Shown piece by piece: positions 34,493 to 45,672 of a stretch of DNA of 64,000 bases (position 1 is its first letter; each line of letters begins with the position of its first letter). The position numbers and the translations under genes are program-made. The notes under the pieces were generated by a model, which was not told the DNA's origin, ran no database searches, and saw only the letters and a program-made list of their open reading frames with translations. The DNA comes from Alopecurus myosuroides (taxonomy: Eukaryota; Streptophyta; Magnoliopsida; Poales; Poaceae), in assembly GCA_028641055.1 (NCBI GenBank), contig CM054062.1, positions 273,451,349 through 273,515,348 on the forward strand, in the 5' to 3' direction.

Positions 34493-37081
34493 TCATCTTT
34501 GTAAATCGGCGCACTGTTCTAGGGAGTGGTTAGCTGGCCTGCCATTCCTGCTGTGCTTCGGGCATGCCATCCTGAATATGTCCCAATTGTTACCCGGCCT
34601 TGGTGGACCTTGATAGTTTCCTCCATTGTGGTTACCTCCGTTGAAATTTCCTTCTGCTCTGGGCCTCGAAGACCCGGCTTCTGTGTTGGCGACAAACTCG
34701 GAGCCTCCTTCGAACGGGCGCTTGTTCTGGCTATTTCCGTTATTACCTGATGCTGATCCATTGCCGGTTCTTCCGTTATTGCTTGTGTTTGCTTTTACCT
34801 TCTTGTCATCAGCTTCTTCTTCTGTAGTATCTGTCGCAGCGTGTTTGTTGCACGCATCCATTAATTCTCCCATTGTAACTTCCGACGCATTTCGACTGGA
34901 CTTCATGCGAGTTAACTTTTGCACTAAAGGTATATACTTGCATGTCTTTGCCATGGCCTGTAGTGCATCCTTGGGCTGGATATCCGTGGATGAGTGAAGT
35001 ATCTCCATAACCCGGCGCACCCAACTACGCGCCGATTCTCCCTTCTTCTGGACGCATCGCTCTAGATCATCAATAGTGAATAATTTCCTGCAGGTCCCGT
35101 GAAAGTGCTTGACAAACGCGGTCTTCAATTCCTCCCAAGATTTGATCGATCCTTCCGGCAAATTGGTGAACCACAATTTTGCTGCTCCTTCCGACATCAT
35201 CAGGTACATGAACTTGGCTTGGAGGTTCTCGGATGCGTTGCGAATTGACATTGCCATCTCGTAACTGCTTAGCCATGTTTCGGGATCCATAGTTGGCTCA
35301 TAATTCACTACTTTCCCTGGCTCTTTGAATTTTTCCGGGTAAGGTTCAGCTCTGATACTGTCCGAGAGACACTTAGGCCCCGCAAGAACGGTTGAGGCCG
35401 GCCTGGCTCTAGAAACGTGTGATACCGCGGGGGGCGCGGCTGGGCGCGATGCTGCGAAAAGTCCATGCGCTGCAGACCCGGCCGCGGCCCTCCGAGCCCT
35501 AGAACTGTCCACGACGGCCTGTGCTGCTGATGCTGCCTGGGCGCGGGGAGGAGGCGGCATTTGCTGCTGCTCTTCCCTCCGTCGCGCTGAACTTGTTTGG
35601 ATATTCCCTTGCTGTTGACTGACGTATGGCGTCCCGTGCATACCGCTTCTGTGATCCGGATAATTGGCTTGCTGTGCCACCGCAGTGTGCAACAGATCGA
35701 TGGCTTGCCGAGTCTTCTCTGCATGGGGCGACTCTCCCACAGGGATTTGATTCAACGCGAGTGTCGCTGCATATACATTGTCCATGGGGTTATTGTAGTG
35801 GCCGGCTGGTGTGCGGAACCGTGATGGTGGCGGTGGTGGTAGATCGTTGCCGGTTGTGACTCTAGTTTGTGGTGGGGGTAACCCGGTCCGCTCATTCGCC
35901 GGATGTGTCGCTGCTGTCACCTGTTGGGGTGCGGTTCCCTGGTTCGCCACTGGTATCGGCTGGTCCTGGGGTGTAACAAATAAATTAGCCGGATTAATAA
36001 CCCCGCCCATTGCTGGTAACCTGGTGTGGTGCCTTTGATGTATTCTAGACGTTTCCTCTCGGAGCCGGGTTTCCAACGCATCTAGCTCACGCTGCCGCGT
36101 GGCCATCCCTTGCTTTTCTGCCTCTACCTGCCTTCTTTGCTGTTCCAGCGCACGACGAGCCACATCCAGATCCCTGACGCGTTCCGCTGCGTTTTCCGGA
36201 GTGATAACCGTTGCGAGAACCGTGGGGTCTAGAATCAGATTGTTATCGAATAAGGCCGGGTGGCGCGGGTTCGAAGGACCCGCCCCTGGTGTCCGGTTTT
36301 CTAAGAATCCGAACGTATTTGCATGCAACTCCTCATCCGCTGCTCTGCTGGTTACTGACGCCGACTCTCCATCAACCCGGGCCAAGACCGGGTCTCCATT
36401 AGCCGCGCCCTGTCGCTGGGCCACTGCCTGAGCCGCCCCGACTGATGTCGCGGTTGCGTTTCCTTGGTTGGCCGCGGGGGCCGCATAGACTGCAACTCGG
36501 CGTACGATATCCGGTGTAAATTCATGCTGTTCTTCCTCACCGTTCTCCTCATACCGGTTTTCCAGTAGATCCAGGATAGACCCGGTATCATCTTCTCTTT
36601 CGGCCCGGTCGCGTGGGGTCCATGCCGGCTCCTCCGGCTGTTCCCACTCCGCGATGGGTTCTTCTGCCGGATGTGTCGTTCCAATCGATTCTTCATCATC
36701 TGATCGGATAGACGTGGCTTTTCCTGGCATAGAAACAGATCCAACGTTGTCAGGGATCGAATTGGAAGCACATACCATACCAATGAAGACGCTGATCCGG
36801 CCGATCGTCACGACGGATCCGGATTCGAGGTGATCCGACTCCGGCCCCCAGCCGGAATCGTCCACCATCTTTTCTCCTTCGTGGTCGATGTAGATTTCGC
36901 CGATGACAAGATTCTCCATGCCCTTCCGAGCTTCTCCCGTGATGTAAACACCTTTGGACGCAGGCCCCACGGTGGGCGCCAACTGTCGTGGGATAATCAC
37001 GGCAGATGTTACCGGGGGTAACTGATCTTGGGGCAAGACGACACAGGTATTTGGGAGAGGGTTTAGCTCAGAGGAAAACAT
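34493..37081 (-). CDS. gag: H gag, long open frame, ended by a premature TGA
   Basis: An open frame of over 860 codons. I place the start at ATG 37081, inside the 5' LTR, because the same ATG is conserved in G (23380). The first 32 codons are LTR-encoded and the next few come from the primer site (RQLAPTVGP). Residues 40-200 are acidic; then comes a helical EAEKQGMATRQRELDALE region, a proline- and alanine-rich stretch, and the gag domain near 35300-34850 (ETWLSSYEMAMS, FMYLMMSEGAAKLWF, RSWVRRVMEI). The zinc motif CPKHSRNGRPANHSLEQC is at about 34560. The frame ends with TGA (34493-34495) where G has TGG (Trp), so gag is cut from protease by a nonsense change. It is by far the best preserved gag in the window. 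Confidence 0.85.
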   Translation of the reverse strand: MFSSELNPLPNTCVVLPQDQLPPVTSAVIIPRQLAPTVGPASKGVYITGEARKGMENLVIGEIYIDHEGEKMVDDSGWGPESDHLESGSVVTIGRISVFIGMVCASNSIPDNVGSVSMPGKATSIRSDDEESIGTTHPAEEPIAEWEQPEEPAWTPRDRAEREDDTGSILDLLENRYEENGEEEQHEFTPDIVRRVAVYAAPAANQGNATATSVGAAQAVAQRQGAANGDPVLARVDGESASVTSRAADEELHANTFGFLENRTPGAGPSNPRHPALFDNNLILDPTVLATVITPENAAERVRDLDVARRALEQQRRQVEAEKQGMATRQRELDALETRLREETSRIHQRHHTRLPAMGGVINPANLFVTPQDQPIPVANQGTAPQQVTAATHPANERTGLPPPQTRVTTGNDLPPPPPSRFRTPAGHYNNPMDNVYAATLALNQIPVGESPHAEKTRQAIDLLHTAVAQQANYPDHRSGMHGTPYVSQQQGNIQTSSARRREEQQQMPPPPRAQAASAAQAVVDSSRARRAAAGSAAHGLFAASRPAAPPAVSHVSRARPASTVLAGPKCLSDSIRAEPYPEKFKEPGKVVNYEPTMDPETWLSSYEMAMSIRNASENLQAKFMYLMMSEGAAKLWFTNLPEGSIKSWEELKTAFVKHFHGTCRKLFTIDDLERCVQKKGESARSWVRRVMEILHSSTDIQPKDALQAMAKTCKYIPLVQKLTRMKSSRNASEVTMGELMDACNKHAATDTTEEEADDKKVKANTSNNGRTGNGSASGNNGNSQNKRPFEGGSEFVANTEAGSSRPRAEGNFNGGNHNGGNYQGPPRPGNNWDIFRMACPKHSRNGRPANHSLEQCADLQR
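36964..36983 (-). other. H primer-binding site
   Basis: On the minus strand GTTGGCGCCCACCGTGGGGC directly follows the LTR end. It is the unmutated form of the site in G (23478-23497). Confidence 0.8.
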
Positions 37082-37464
37082 GGTGCGATTCAATCTGGTA
37101 GCCGGCAATCAAAGTCGCCGAGTCTCCGATCTCGATATAACAACTCAACTCTAGGATTACACTGGATGCTCGATATCAAACGCTATATCTAGGGTTCTTA
37201 GATCTCTGTCTAAAACTAAACCTGGGGGTCGGTTTATAAAGCACCCGTACCCCCTGGCTTATCCCCCAAGGCGCATCCTGGATCCTACCCGGACACGGCG
37301 CACAAACCCTAGCTTTCCTTTACAGTAACCCACAATCCGGACTGCTGGGCCTACAAACTCGGGCCTTCCACAAGCTTCCTTATCCTTAGCCGGATCCTGC
37401 GCACCGTCCTTTGGGCCGGGTTACTCCTTGGAGTTTGGCCTACCGGGTTATCATCCCCCCGTCA
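36984..37464 (-). repeat. H 5' LTR
   Basis: It is 481 bp and differs from 27504-27984 at three positions (about 37027, 37193, 37208). The ATG used by gag lies at 37081-37079 on the minus strand. Related to the G LTR, with the shared start TGA(C/T)GGGGGGATGATAACCC, but otherwise diverged. Confidence 0.93.
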
Positions 37465-37469
37465 GTAGG

Positions 37470-38184
37470 CGCAACGTATCAGCAGTGCATCCAGAAGTGT
37501 TTTGAGGATCAAATTGGACGCAATGTTCACGCCTATGTGGATGATGTGGTGATTAAAACAAGGAAAGTTGAAACCTTCATAGATGATCTAAAGGAGACCT
37601 TGAAGAACTTGAGGAGATACCAGATGAAGCTTAACCCGACTAAGTGCGTATTCGGGGTGCCTGCAGGAAAGTTACTCGGCTTTATTGTTTCCGAGAGAGG
37701 AATTGAGGCAAACCCGGAAAAAATCAAGGCCATCCAGAGCCTGAAAAAGCTGGAAGGCCTGAAGCACGTTCAGAAACTCACGGGGTGTGTGGCAGCATTG
37801 AGCCGGTTTATATCTAGGCTTGGAGAAAAAGCAATACCTCTATACCGACTCTTGAGGAAAACCAACAAATTCGTGTGGGACCAAGAGGCGGACGAGGCAT
37901 TTGAAGCTCTGAAAAAGCAGTTAGCTGAGGCACCAATCCTGGCAGCACCGGGTCCCAAAGAGCCCATGTTATTATACATCGCGGTCGGGCCTCGGGCAGT
38001 AAGCGCAGTGGTTGTGGTTGAGCGCAAGGAGGATGGAAAAGATCACCCGGTACAAAGGCCGGTTTACTACGTGAGTGAGGTCTTATCGGAAGCAAAGCAG
38101 CGTTACCCGCATTGGCAAAAGCTAGTTTTTGGAGTCTTTATGGCCAGCCGGAAATTGAATCCGTATTTCCAGGAACACCCATAA
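37470..38184 (+). pseudogene. pol: G pol, second part: RT C-terminal half and RNase H start
   Basis: The frame picks up the RT right after H's target duplication. The catalytic YVDD box is at 37534-37545, followed by the thumb (KCVFGVPAGKLLGFIVSERG) and the connection/RNase H segment (EAFEALKKQLAEAPIL, QRYPHWQKLVFGV). The frame hits TAA at 38182-38184, while the following sequence continues in another frame (GTPIMVV from about 38171), so a single-base indel lies near 38172-38181. Confidence 0.85.
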
Positions 38185-40175
38185 TGGTGGTTAGCTCTAT
38201 ACCCATGGCAGATATTATCAAAAATTCAGATGCGACAGGCAGAATAGCCAAGTGGGCCATTGAGATGGGAGATTATCACATCAACTACGAGCCCCGATCT
38301 GCAATTAAGTCCCAGGCTTTAGCTGATTTTATCAATGATTGGACTCAGACAAGCATGCCCACAATGATGCCAAGTTTCGAGTCTTGGGTGATGCACTTCG
38401 ATGGTTCCAAGCAATACGAGGGATCAGGAGCTAGGGTGGTGCTTACATCGCCTAAAGGAGATAAGTTGAGTTATGTGTTGCAAATTCACTTTGATTGCTC
38501 CAATAATGTGGCTGAGTATGAGGCCCTATTACACGGACTGCGAGTAGCAAAGGAGATGAATATCAGGCGAATAAGGTGCTACGGAGACTCGGATCTTGTG
38601 GTACAGCAGGTCTCTGGAACTTGGGATAGGAAGGATGCAACAATGGAAGCATATCGCAGAGAGGTAGACAAGGTGGCCGGGTCTTTTTTCGGGTTTGAGG
38701 TGGAACACATTGATAGGCGAAGGAATGAGGCAGCAGATGCACTCGCAATACTCGGTTCGCGCCGAGAGCCGGTTCCGCCTAACGTTTTTCTGGACGAGTT
38801 ATGGCGGCCTTCCGTCAAAACTGAGTCTGAGGAAGAGGTGGCCGACCAAGACCCGGATTTGGAGCTCGTAGCCGCCGTACGCGCTGTTCCCGAGTGGACA
38901 GAACCGTTTCTGGCCTACCTGTCACGGGGCGAGTTACCACCACAGGAAGTTCTAGCCAGGAAAATTCTGAGACGAGCGAAGGGTTATTCTATTATCAATG
39001 GCGAGCTGTATAAGAGAAGCGCTGCAGGAGTCTTTTTGCGCTGTGTAACACCAGAGGAGGGCCGACAGATTTTAAGGGAGATCCATGAAGGTGATTGTGG
39101 GCATCATGCATCCACAAGGTCCCTTGTGGCTAAAGCATATCGACACGGTTTCTTCTGGCTCACGGCTTTGGCAGACGCGGAGCGCTTGGTAGCAAGGTGT
39201 GATGGATGTCAAAGGTATGCTCGCCAAACCCATGTGCCGGCTATGGAGTTGCGAACAATCCCGCTAACCTGGCCGTTTGCAGTTTGGGGTATGGATATGG
39301 TAGGCCCCTTTCACATGTCGCCTTGCAAAAAGACTCATCTTTTGGTGGCCATTGACAAGTTTACCAAGTGGGTTGAAGTTATGCCAGTCACCAATTGTGA
39401 GGTAGTCACAGCAGTCAAGTTCCTGAAAAGGATCATCTATCGGTTTGGATACCCTCATAGCATAATAACAGACAATGGAACCAACATGTCCTTAGGTGAG
39501 ATGGAGAAATTTTGTGGAAACAATGGCATCCGCCTTGACGTAGCCTCTGTAGCCCATCCACAAGCTAATGGACAGGTGGAGAGGGCAAATCAGGAGTTGC
39601 TTCGTGGGTTGAAACCACGACTACGAGTCCCGTGCCTCAGAGCTGCGGGAGCATGGGTTGAGGAATTACCATCAGTGGTTTGGGGAATTAACACTACACC
39701 TAACAGATCTACCCAGATGACTCCGTTTTTCATGGTTTATGGTGCAGAGGCAGTCCTACCGAGTGATATTATTCATGACTCGCCCCGAGTGGCGGCTTAT
39801 GTTGAGGTGGAGAATGAGAAGACCCGGCAGGATGCCGTGGACATGTTAGAAGAGCACAGGGAGCACGCCTTGGAGAGATCAGCCATATATCAACAGGATT
39901 TGAGGCGATACCACAGTCGGCGAGTCAAAACCCGGGTCTTTCAGGAAGGAGACCTGGTATTACGCCTCATACAGTCAAAGGAAGGGAAGCATAAGTTATC
40001 TCCACCATGGGAAGGTCCTTTCGTCATCAGCCGGAATTTGCACAATGGATCATACTACTTGATAGATGCAAGGGAAGAGTCGGATACTGTTAATGATACC
40101 GCACATACCACTTTATCTATGCAAGAGCGGGAAAGACCATGGAACTTGGCTCAGCTACGTCCCTACTACACTTAG
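38171..40175 (+). CDS. pol: G pol, third part: second RNase H and integrase
   Basis: An open frame in the shifted phase to the pol stop at 40173-40175. A second RNase H of the archaeal-like type seen in Tat elements starts with HFDGSKQ at about 38395 (Asp), AEYEALLHGL (Glu), YGDSDLV (Asp) and NEAADALA (Asp); all four acidic residues are present. Integrase follows: an HHCC finger (HEGDCGHH ... CDGCQRYA, about 39085-39215), the catalytic Asp in GMDMVGPF (about 39290), Asp in ITDNGTN (about 39470) and Glu in GQVERANQ (about 39575), then a C-terminal LSPPWEGPFVI segment near 40000. The integrase joins the cDNA to the genome. This part has no stop and looks intact, but it is separated from RT by a frameshift. 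Confidence 0.88.
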
Positions 40176-41400
40176 CATAGGCTAGGTTTACAAGTTGAAT
40201 TACACGATGTAACAGGCAGCAGGTTTCAGACGCACTCTTTTCCTATCCAGGGTACCTAAGGGGACTCGAGGGTTTTTAATGAGGCGGCTTGCTGACCTAA
40301 CTTTTCTCATATCAATAAAGAGATGGTTAAACTATGATATTATTTCTTATTTATTTTCTGTTAGTTGTTCTTAATGTTTATGTTTTACTTTGTTTCATAT
40401 CAGGTAAGTATTTACTGGTTAGTCATGATGCACTAGGTTTAAAATTTTCATAAATTGCATACATAGGCCTTGGGGGTTGATTGCTTGAATAGCACAGCTA
40501 TAATCTCAAGACCCGGCCACGATGCCATTAAGTTATGAGGACCGATTACTTGCAATAAGTATGGTTACAATCTTATAACTGGACAATAGAGCCAAACTTT
40601 CTTGATTTCTCTTGTTTAAGCTTGATGTGACTCGCAATAATGTGGCGTGACTTGCTAACGTGTAATCACAATCAGTCATGATGCCCATTGGGACTTGTCT
40701 GACCCTGTTTTTAGACAGTTGTAGCGACACTGAGTATCCACGCGAAAGCCGGCTTACAACAAAGAGGATCAAAAGGGATCCAAACCACAAGTTATGCTGA
40801 GTAAAAGGCTATTGCCGGAAACTCACGATGTATTAAGCAGAACTTCAAAATTTATATGGGTAGCTACATATTTTGGGCCCTGGTAAAAACAGGTAGTTTT
40901 TCTTCAAAACCACTAATCCCTAGACTCGGAAATTTGGGTCTTGGGGACTTGGGAATTTGAGAAAAACAACAAACTGTTTAACTATTGAGCTCGAAACCCA
41001 AAAAACCGAGTCTTGGGGACTTGGGGACTTGGGAATTTGAGAAAAGCAATAAATTGTTAGCCATCAAGCTTTAAACCCAAAAACCCGAGTCTTAGTGATT
41101 TGGGGGCTTGGGGACTTGAAAAGCAAAAAGTTCAACCAGTCAAAGATACTGAGACCCGGAATGGATGGGGAAAAAAGACAAAATATCAGAAAAGGGGCAA
41201 AAAGTATAAGACTGGAAAAAAGCATATCGAGGTGGATGGCCAAAAGGGCCACCAAAAGCTATTAAAGTTTAAATGTATTACAAACCAGGGAAATAGTATC
41301 AAAAGTGCACAGGCGCACTATTAAAAGAATAATTGTATCAGGCATATTACATAATGTCCATTGGCCGAATAAGTGTTTTGGGGCGAGAAACAGTAAAAAT
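40176..41400. other. G non-coding spacer between pol and antisense gene
   Basis: About 1.2 kb between two convergent genes. It includes a conserved segment after pol (40205-40290), which is also the sequence where H's deletion ends, and a tandem repeat (40938-41125). I see no gene in it. Confidence 0.65.
40938..41125. repeat. Tandem repeat with polypurine-tract-like core in G spacer
   Basis: Units start at 40938, 41010 and 41089 (72 bp, 79 bp and a partial one). Each begins GTCTT(G/A), followed by GGGGACTTGGGAATTTGAG, then an A-rich half and CCCAAAAA(A)CCGA. The second unit carries an extra GGGGACTT word. The G-rich word resembles the element's polypurine tract. Confidence 0.7.
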
Positions 41401-44400
41401 TCACTCGACATCCATAGCCGAGTCATCAGCAGTGTCCTTGGCGGTCGGGTCTTCAGCATGTTCTTGTGTGGTCTTCCCAGCCTCCCTGTCCGGGTCAGTT
41501 GCGGCGTCAGCACGAGCTGAAGGAGGAACAACCGGAGTAGATGTGGATGGCGCATTCTCGGCCTCAGCCTTCCTCTCGGCAGCCTCCTCCAACCACCGGG
41601 CCAGCATGCCAAAGGGCTTCGGGAGATCAGACGGGACCGACTTGTCTTCAGCATTGTATGGCGGGGTGAGCCTGTTCACATCCAGCTTATCGGCTATCAG
41701 GCTTGCCGAGTGACGTACCTGAGTGTGGATAGACTTGTAGTCCTTAGCCGAGAATCTTGATCCGTCATTGTTAAACTCGGGGAACCCATTCACGAGCTTG
41801 CCGGCTCAAGCTTAGGAAAATAGGCTTTCGCCAAGGCAAGGCCGCGGGTCACCCCAACCCGGCATGTTGAGTGCTTCCAGTGATCGATCCAAGCAGGGAC
41901 CGTGGAATATGCTTCAAGCATGTGGTAAACGCCGCCATAACCACCAGGCCACTTTATGGCCTCAAGGGTCCACTTGGTGCCTGCAGAAAATTGCCGGATC
42001 ACGGCCTTAAGGGTCTTCAACTTCTCTATGTCATCTTCATCATCAGCTTTGTCACCCGGAGCTGCAGAGTAAAATGAAAAGTAAAGGGGTAAGATCCGGG
42101 TCTTAGATCATATTAAATGAGAAATCCGAGTCTTAGTCAGGAAGTTAAGATCTTTTACCAAGTAAGGAGCGGTAAGTGTTGGCAACAGAGGCTGATAGTT
42201 TCTTCAGTAAGTCCTCAGCTTGGTGGAGCCTTTTCTTATATTTCTTGCAGTCTTTGGAAAGATCCTTCACCTCGACCTCCAGCTCCTCTCGCAGTTTGGT
42301 CTCGACTCGGAGGAGTTCGTTGGTTTTCTCCAAGATCTCCTCCGACCGGGTCACATAAGCCTGAAAAATAAGTCGGTTACAGTGTAAAAGCCGAGTATGG
42401 ATGGACATATAGCTATGGAAGTACCGAGTAAACTATGCATTGTTCACCCAGAACTTGGGGACTAGGTGAGTATGGAAATAATATCAGTACATTTACCTGA
42501 TGCTCAGCAGCTAGGGACTCGAGGATGTCTCTCTCATTGGTTTTCAGGGAGAAAAGCTCATCTAGCATCCCTTCGAAGTCAAGGCCACTCAACTTTGGAC
42601 TAGAGGAGCTTGGGTTCTGGTTACCCGGTGGCGGGGTCCTTTCCTGTTTCAGTGGGTCGACTTTGGTGGCCTGAGTGTTGGGAGCAGGGACACCCCTCTG
42701 TGATCCCAGAAACTCGACATCATCATCGGCCGGCTGATGTGTTGGCAGGGGAAACTCGGCCTCCTGGTCAAGAGGGTTGTCCAGCTGTTCTTCTTCTTCT
42801 TCTTCACCACCAGCTGTGGGCTGCACAACGTTCTCCGGGTTTTCCATAGCCGGGTTATCAATGTTCATATCTTCGGGGTCACTAAGTGTAACCTTGGCCC
42901 TGAGAAAGGAAAAGGAGCAGTTAGTAGATATTGAACGAAAGACGTGGAAAATAGTAGTGTACTGACTAACAAGGAAAATGAATTACCCGGTATTCACGAA
43001 GAAATCCGGTGGGAGATCGTTGCTGGACCCGGAAGATGCTGCCAAAAGAATCGGAAAGTGAGACCCTAAGTTGTCCGGCTAATGGGTGATTCGGAGAAGG
43101 ATATCTTCGAGGAATATGGGGTGTATGAGTTTGGGGAGTACCGGCTCGGCGAGCGGGTGATTAAGGGATACCCGGGTGAAGAGGATCGTCACCCGGGGAA
43201 TTCCGGGTTACCCTCCGTTTGGTCGGGGCAGGTTCCTTAAAGTATGATGAATTGGTTAGACGCTGGTTAAGTTCGCACATATTGGCATGCGAGTACGGCT
43301 TGGAGGTCATGGAGGAATAGGGCACCTTGAAAACAACACTCCGGGTCTTCCTCTTCGCCCCAATCTCCGCCTCCGGCTCAGCCTCACTCTCTTCCGACTG
43401 GGTGTCCTCCTTGTCCTCTAGCTCTGGTAAATAAGGAGCATTGTCGGAAAAGGGGAAAATTTGGTCTGATAAATTAACGAGGTAAGTGTAAATACAAGAC
43501 CCGGCTTTACCTTCATCACTATCAGCCGGCTCCTCGTTATCCTCCGAGTTTTCTGAAGGGGGAGGGGTGACTATCTTCCAGAATGCATCGTCTTCCTGTG
43601 TAAGAAATACAGAGACAAAGGTTAGTATATATGCATAAGAGATATCAGTTGGATTAAGAAATTAAGCCGGTTCTTACTGGAGGAGCCGGGTTAGATCGAG
43701 TGAATGGGTTAAGCCCGGCTATGTTCTTGATAACATCAAGTTTTTTGGCCAAGAAGGTCTTCATAACCTTGTTCATATCACCAGCCGGGTAGTTTTTCTC
43801 CGAGTATCGGAGAGAATCGGTGACGTGCCCCGAATATTCGTAGATGAGTTTGGATCGGGTGCTGTTAGGCTGGATCCGGCAGCTTACCCAGGTCTTCACT
43901 AGATTAAGCCCAAGGAGACCTTGGGCAGAAAGTACAGCGAGCTTGTGAAGGAAAGGTTGGATAGATTGCCTATCGGCCTCGGATGCGAAAGAATTCAAAT
44001 TATCGGACAAGGAAAGCGTGTCAGTAGAGAAACCCGGCAATGGCTTCTCGCCGGGTAATGAGGTGTCTTGGCAATAGAAGTAGGTTTTCTGCCAGTGTTT
44101 TACATGTGTGTGGAGGCTAAGAGTCGGCATCAGGGAATTTTTGCGTCTCTGGATTGAGACTCCCCCCACAAACTAGGAGGGCCCCGTCACCGCTCTCCCG
44201 GAAGGGTTTGCATTGAAAAAGTTTAAGAAATAGAGCCAAATTGGGAGGAATGCATAAATAAACTTCACAGAGAACAATGAAGTGGCAGATGTTAAGCATA
44301 GAATTCGGGCCGATATCGAATACCCGGAGTTTGTAGTGATCCAGGAGTTCCCGGAAGAAAGGGTGAACCGGGGGGTGGAAACCCCGGATCACGTGCTCGA

Positions 44401-44623
44401 CGAAGACCGCCACTTCATCCAGGCCTGGTGCAGGCCGGGTCTCCTCGCCGGGTATCCTCCAGTGGATCTCAGACCGGGTGGGAAGAACACCCGACTCGGC
44501 CAGCTCGTCGAGCTTGGCCTTCGTGACAGTCGATTTCGCCCAGTTGGCCGAAATCGATTGACCCGGCTTTTGCTTGTCGGCCGGGTTTTTGCCCTTTGAC
44601 TTGGCGCTAACCTTAGGAGCCAT
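41401..44623 (-). pseudogene. G antisense-encoded gene (putative gypsy type transposon domain, PF04195-like)
   Basis: It lies opposite to gag-pol. ATG 44623 (MAPKVSAKSKG) follows a pyrimidine-rich acceptor ending TTTTAG. The conserved domain covers 44580-43660 (EVAVFVEHVIRGFHPPV, PNSMLNICHFIVL); a frameshift in it near 44165 separates LLVCGG from GGVSIQRRKNSLMP. Later exons on the minus strand include 43594-43510, about 43430-43200, 42870-42500 (Glu/Asp-rich with a LDFEGMLDELFSLK helix), 42360-42155 (coiled coil), and 42060-41401 (C-terminal domain with TCRVGVTRGLALAKAYFP). A second frame problem is near 41800. The stop is at 41401-41403. The gene has the same exon order as the H copy and ends facing pol. 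Confidence 0.72.
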
Positions 44624-45275
44624 GGAGTGTAGATCTAAAAGGAAGAAAAACGCAAGTGTGTGAATATTGGGAAACTCGGATAGCGCAACTATTCGATACA
44701 ATAAGAAGAGGAAGGGGCAAACAACTAAGTACTTGCAAGATTTGGCAAATGGATCTAGTTAAGAACGCATGGAGGAAAAATATGAGTTTGCAAATAGCAA
44801 AAATGTGCCAAGAGGCATAGACAGGGAATTAGCTAAGTGCAAGCTGTGGAAGAATGTGAAATTAGGTATTACAGAGGCATGCCAAGCTAACGGAGGAATA
44901 GTGGATGGTTAACGAGTGAGATTCAATCCAAAGCATGCACACGAAATCGAGGAAAAGGGATCTAGATCTAAGAGATGGAGAAACTTACTGGATAGATCAA
45001 TGGAGGAGATGCACGGCGGCGGTGGTTTGCCCGACGGCGGCAGCGTCTCGAGATCTCCGGTAGCACGAACGGAGGTTTGCTCGCGGGCGTTGACGGCGGC
45101 GATTAACGGCGGCCTTGCGGGCTCGGGTGGCGGCGACCGGTGGCGACCCAGCAGGCGGCGGCGCAGCTCCGGTGGCGCGAGCTCGAGTCGGGGTTCGCGG
45201 GCGCGGAGGTGAAGTGAGAGGAAGAGGAAGAGATGGGAAATGGCTGGTGAGATCTAGGGTTAACCCTTGGTCCCC

Positions 45276-45283
45276 ATTTATAG
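45276..45283 (-). promoter_or_regulatory. TATA box of G antisense gene
   Basis: CTATAAAT on the minus strand, in a CGCCTATAAATGGGGACC context, about 650 bp upstream of the ATG because of a 5' UTR intron. It is the only clear TATA box between the antisense ATG and the 3' LTR. Confidence 0.68.
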
Positions 45284-45657
45284 GCGCAGGGGAAAATCCC
45301 TGGATTTGGGCGGTAAGTGAAGAAATTTAGGGGGAAAAAAGATCCGGCCCGGATATTTGGGGATAACCATCAAGATACCCGTTGCGAGATATCCGAAGTG
45401 AGATTAAGATGGATTGTGGGCGCGATATTCCGACTGATTGATAACGGTACGGAGGCCGGGTCTTGTCATTTTTTCTCGGAGTGTTAACCCGGGAAATGGT
45501 GCTTTGGCTCGGGAAAAACCGGGTTATTATATGGACCGCCCAAAGAGCAGGCCTAGCTATTATCAAAGCACTCTAACCCGGTATTTTACGAATTTGAATG
45601 TTTATTGTTTTGCAGGGAATAGCGTGCGCTTCATGGTTGACTCCGAGAAGCCCAAGC

Positions 45658-45672
45658 TATTCTGGGGACTAC
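45658..45672 (+). other. G polypurine tract
   Basis: TATTCTGGGGACTAC lies directly before TGATGGGG, the first bases of the 3' LTR, and is shared with H. Confidence 0.8.

Larger units (their letters stand above)
27504..37464 (-). mobile_element. H: pol-deleted Tat-lineage gypsy element, reverse orientation, inside G's RT
   Basis: H is bounded by two 481-bp LTRs that differ at three positions by my count and by the perfect target duplication GTAGG (27499-27503, 37465-37469). On the minus strand it encodes gag (37081 down to 34493) and protease (to 33390). RT stops just after its first conserved block (about 33432) and the sequence then joins the region that follows the pol stop codon in G (compare 33388 with about 40205). 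RT catalytic residues, RNase H and integrase are missing, about 3 kb. The antisense gene is kept, here on the plus strand (29158-32328). H needs pol from a relative to move. It is related to G but not identical. Confidence 0.92.
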
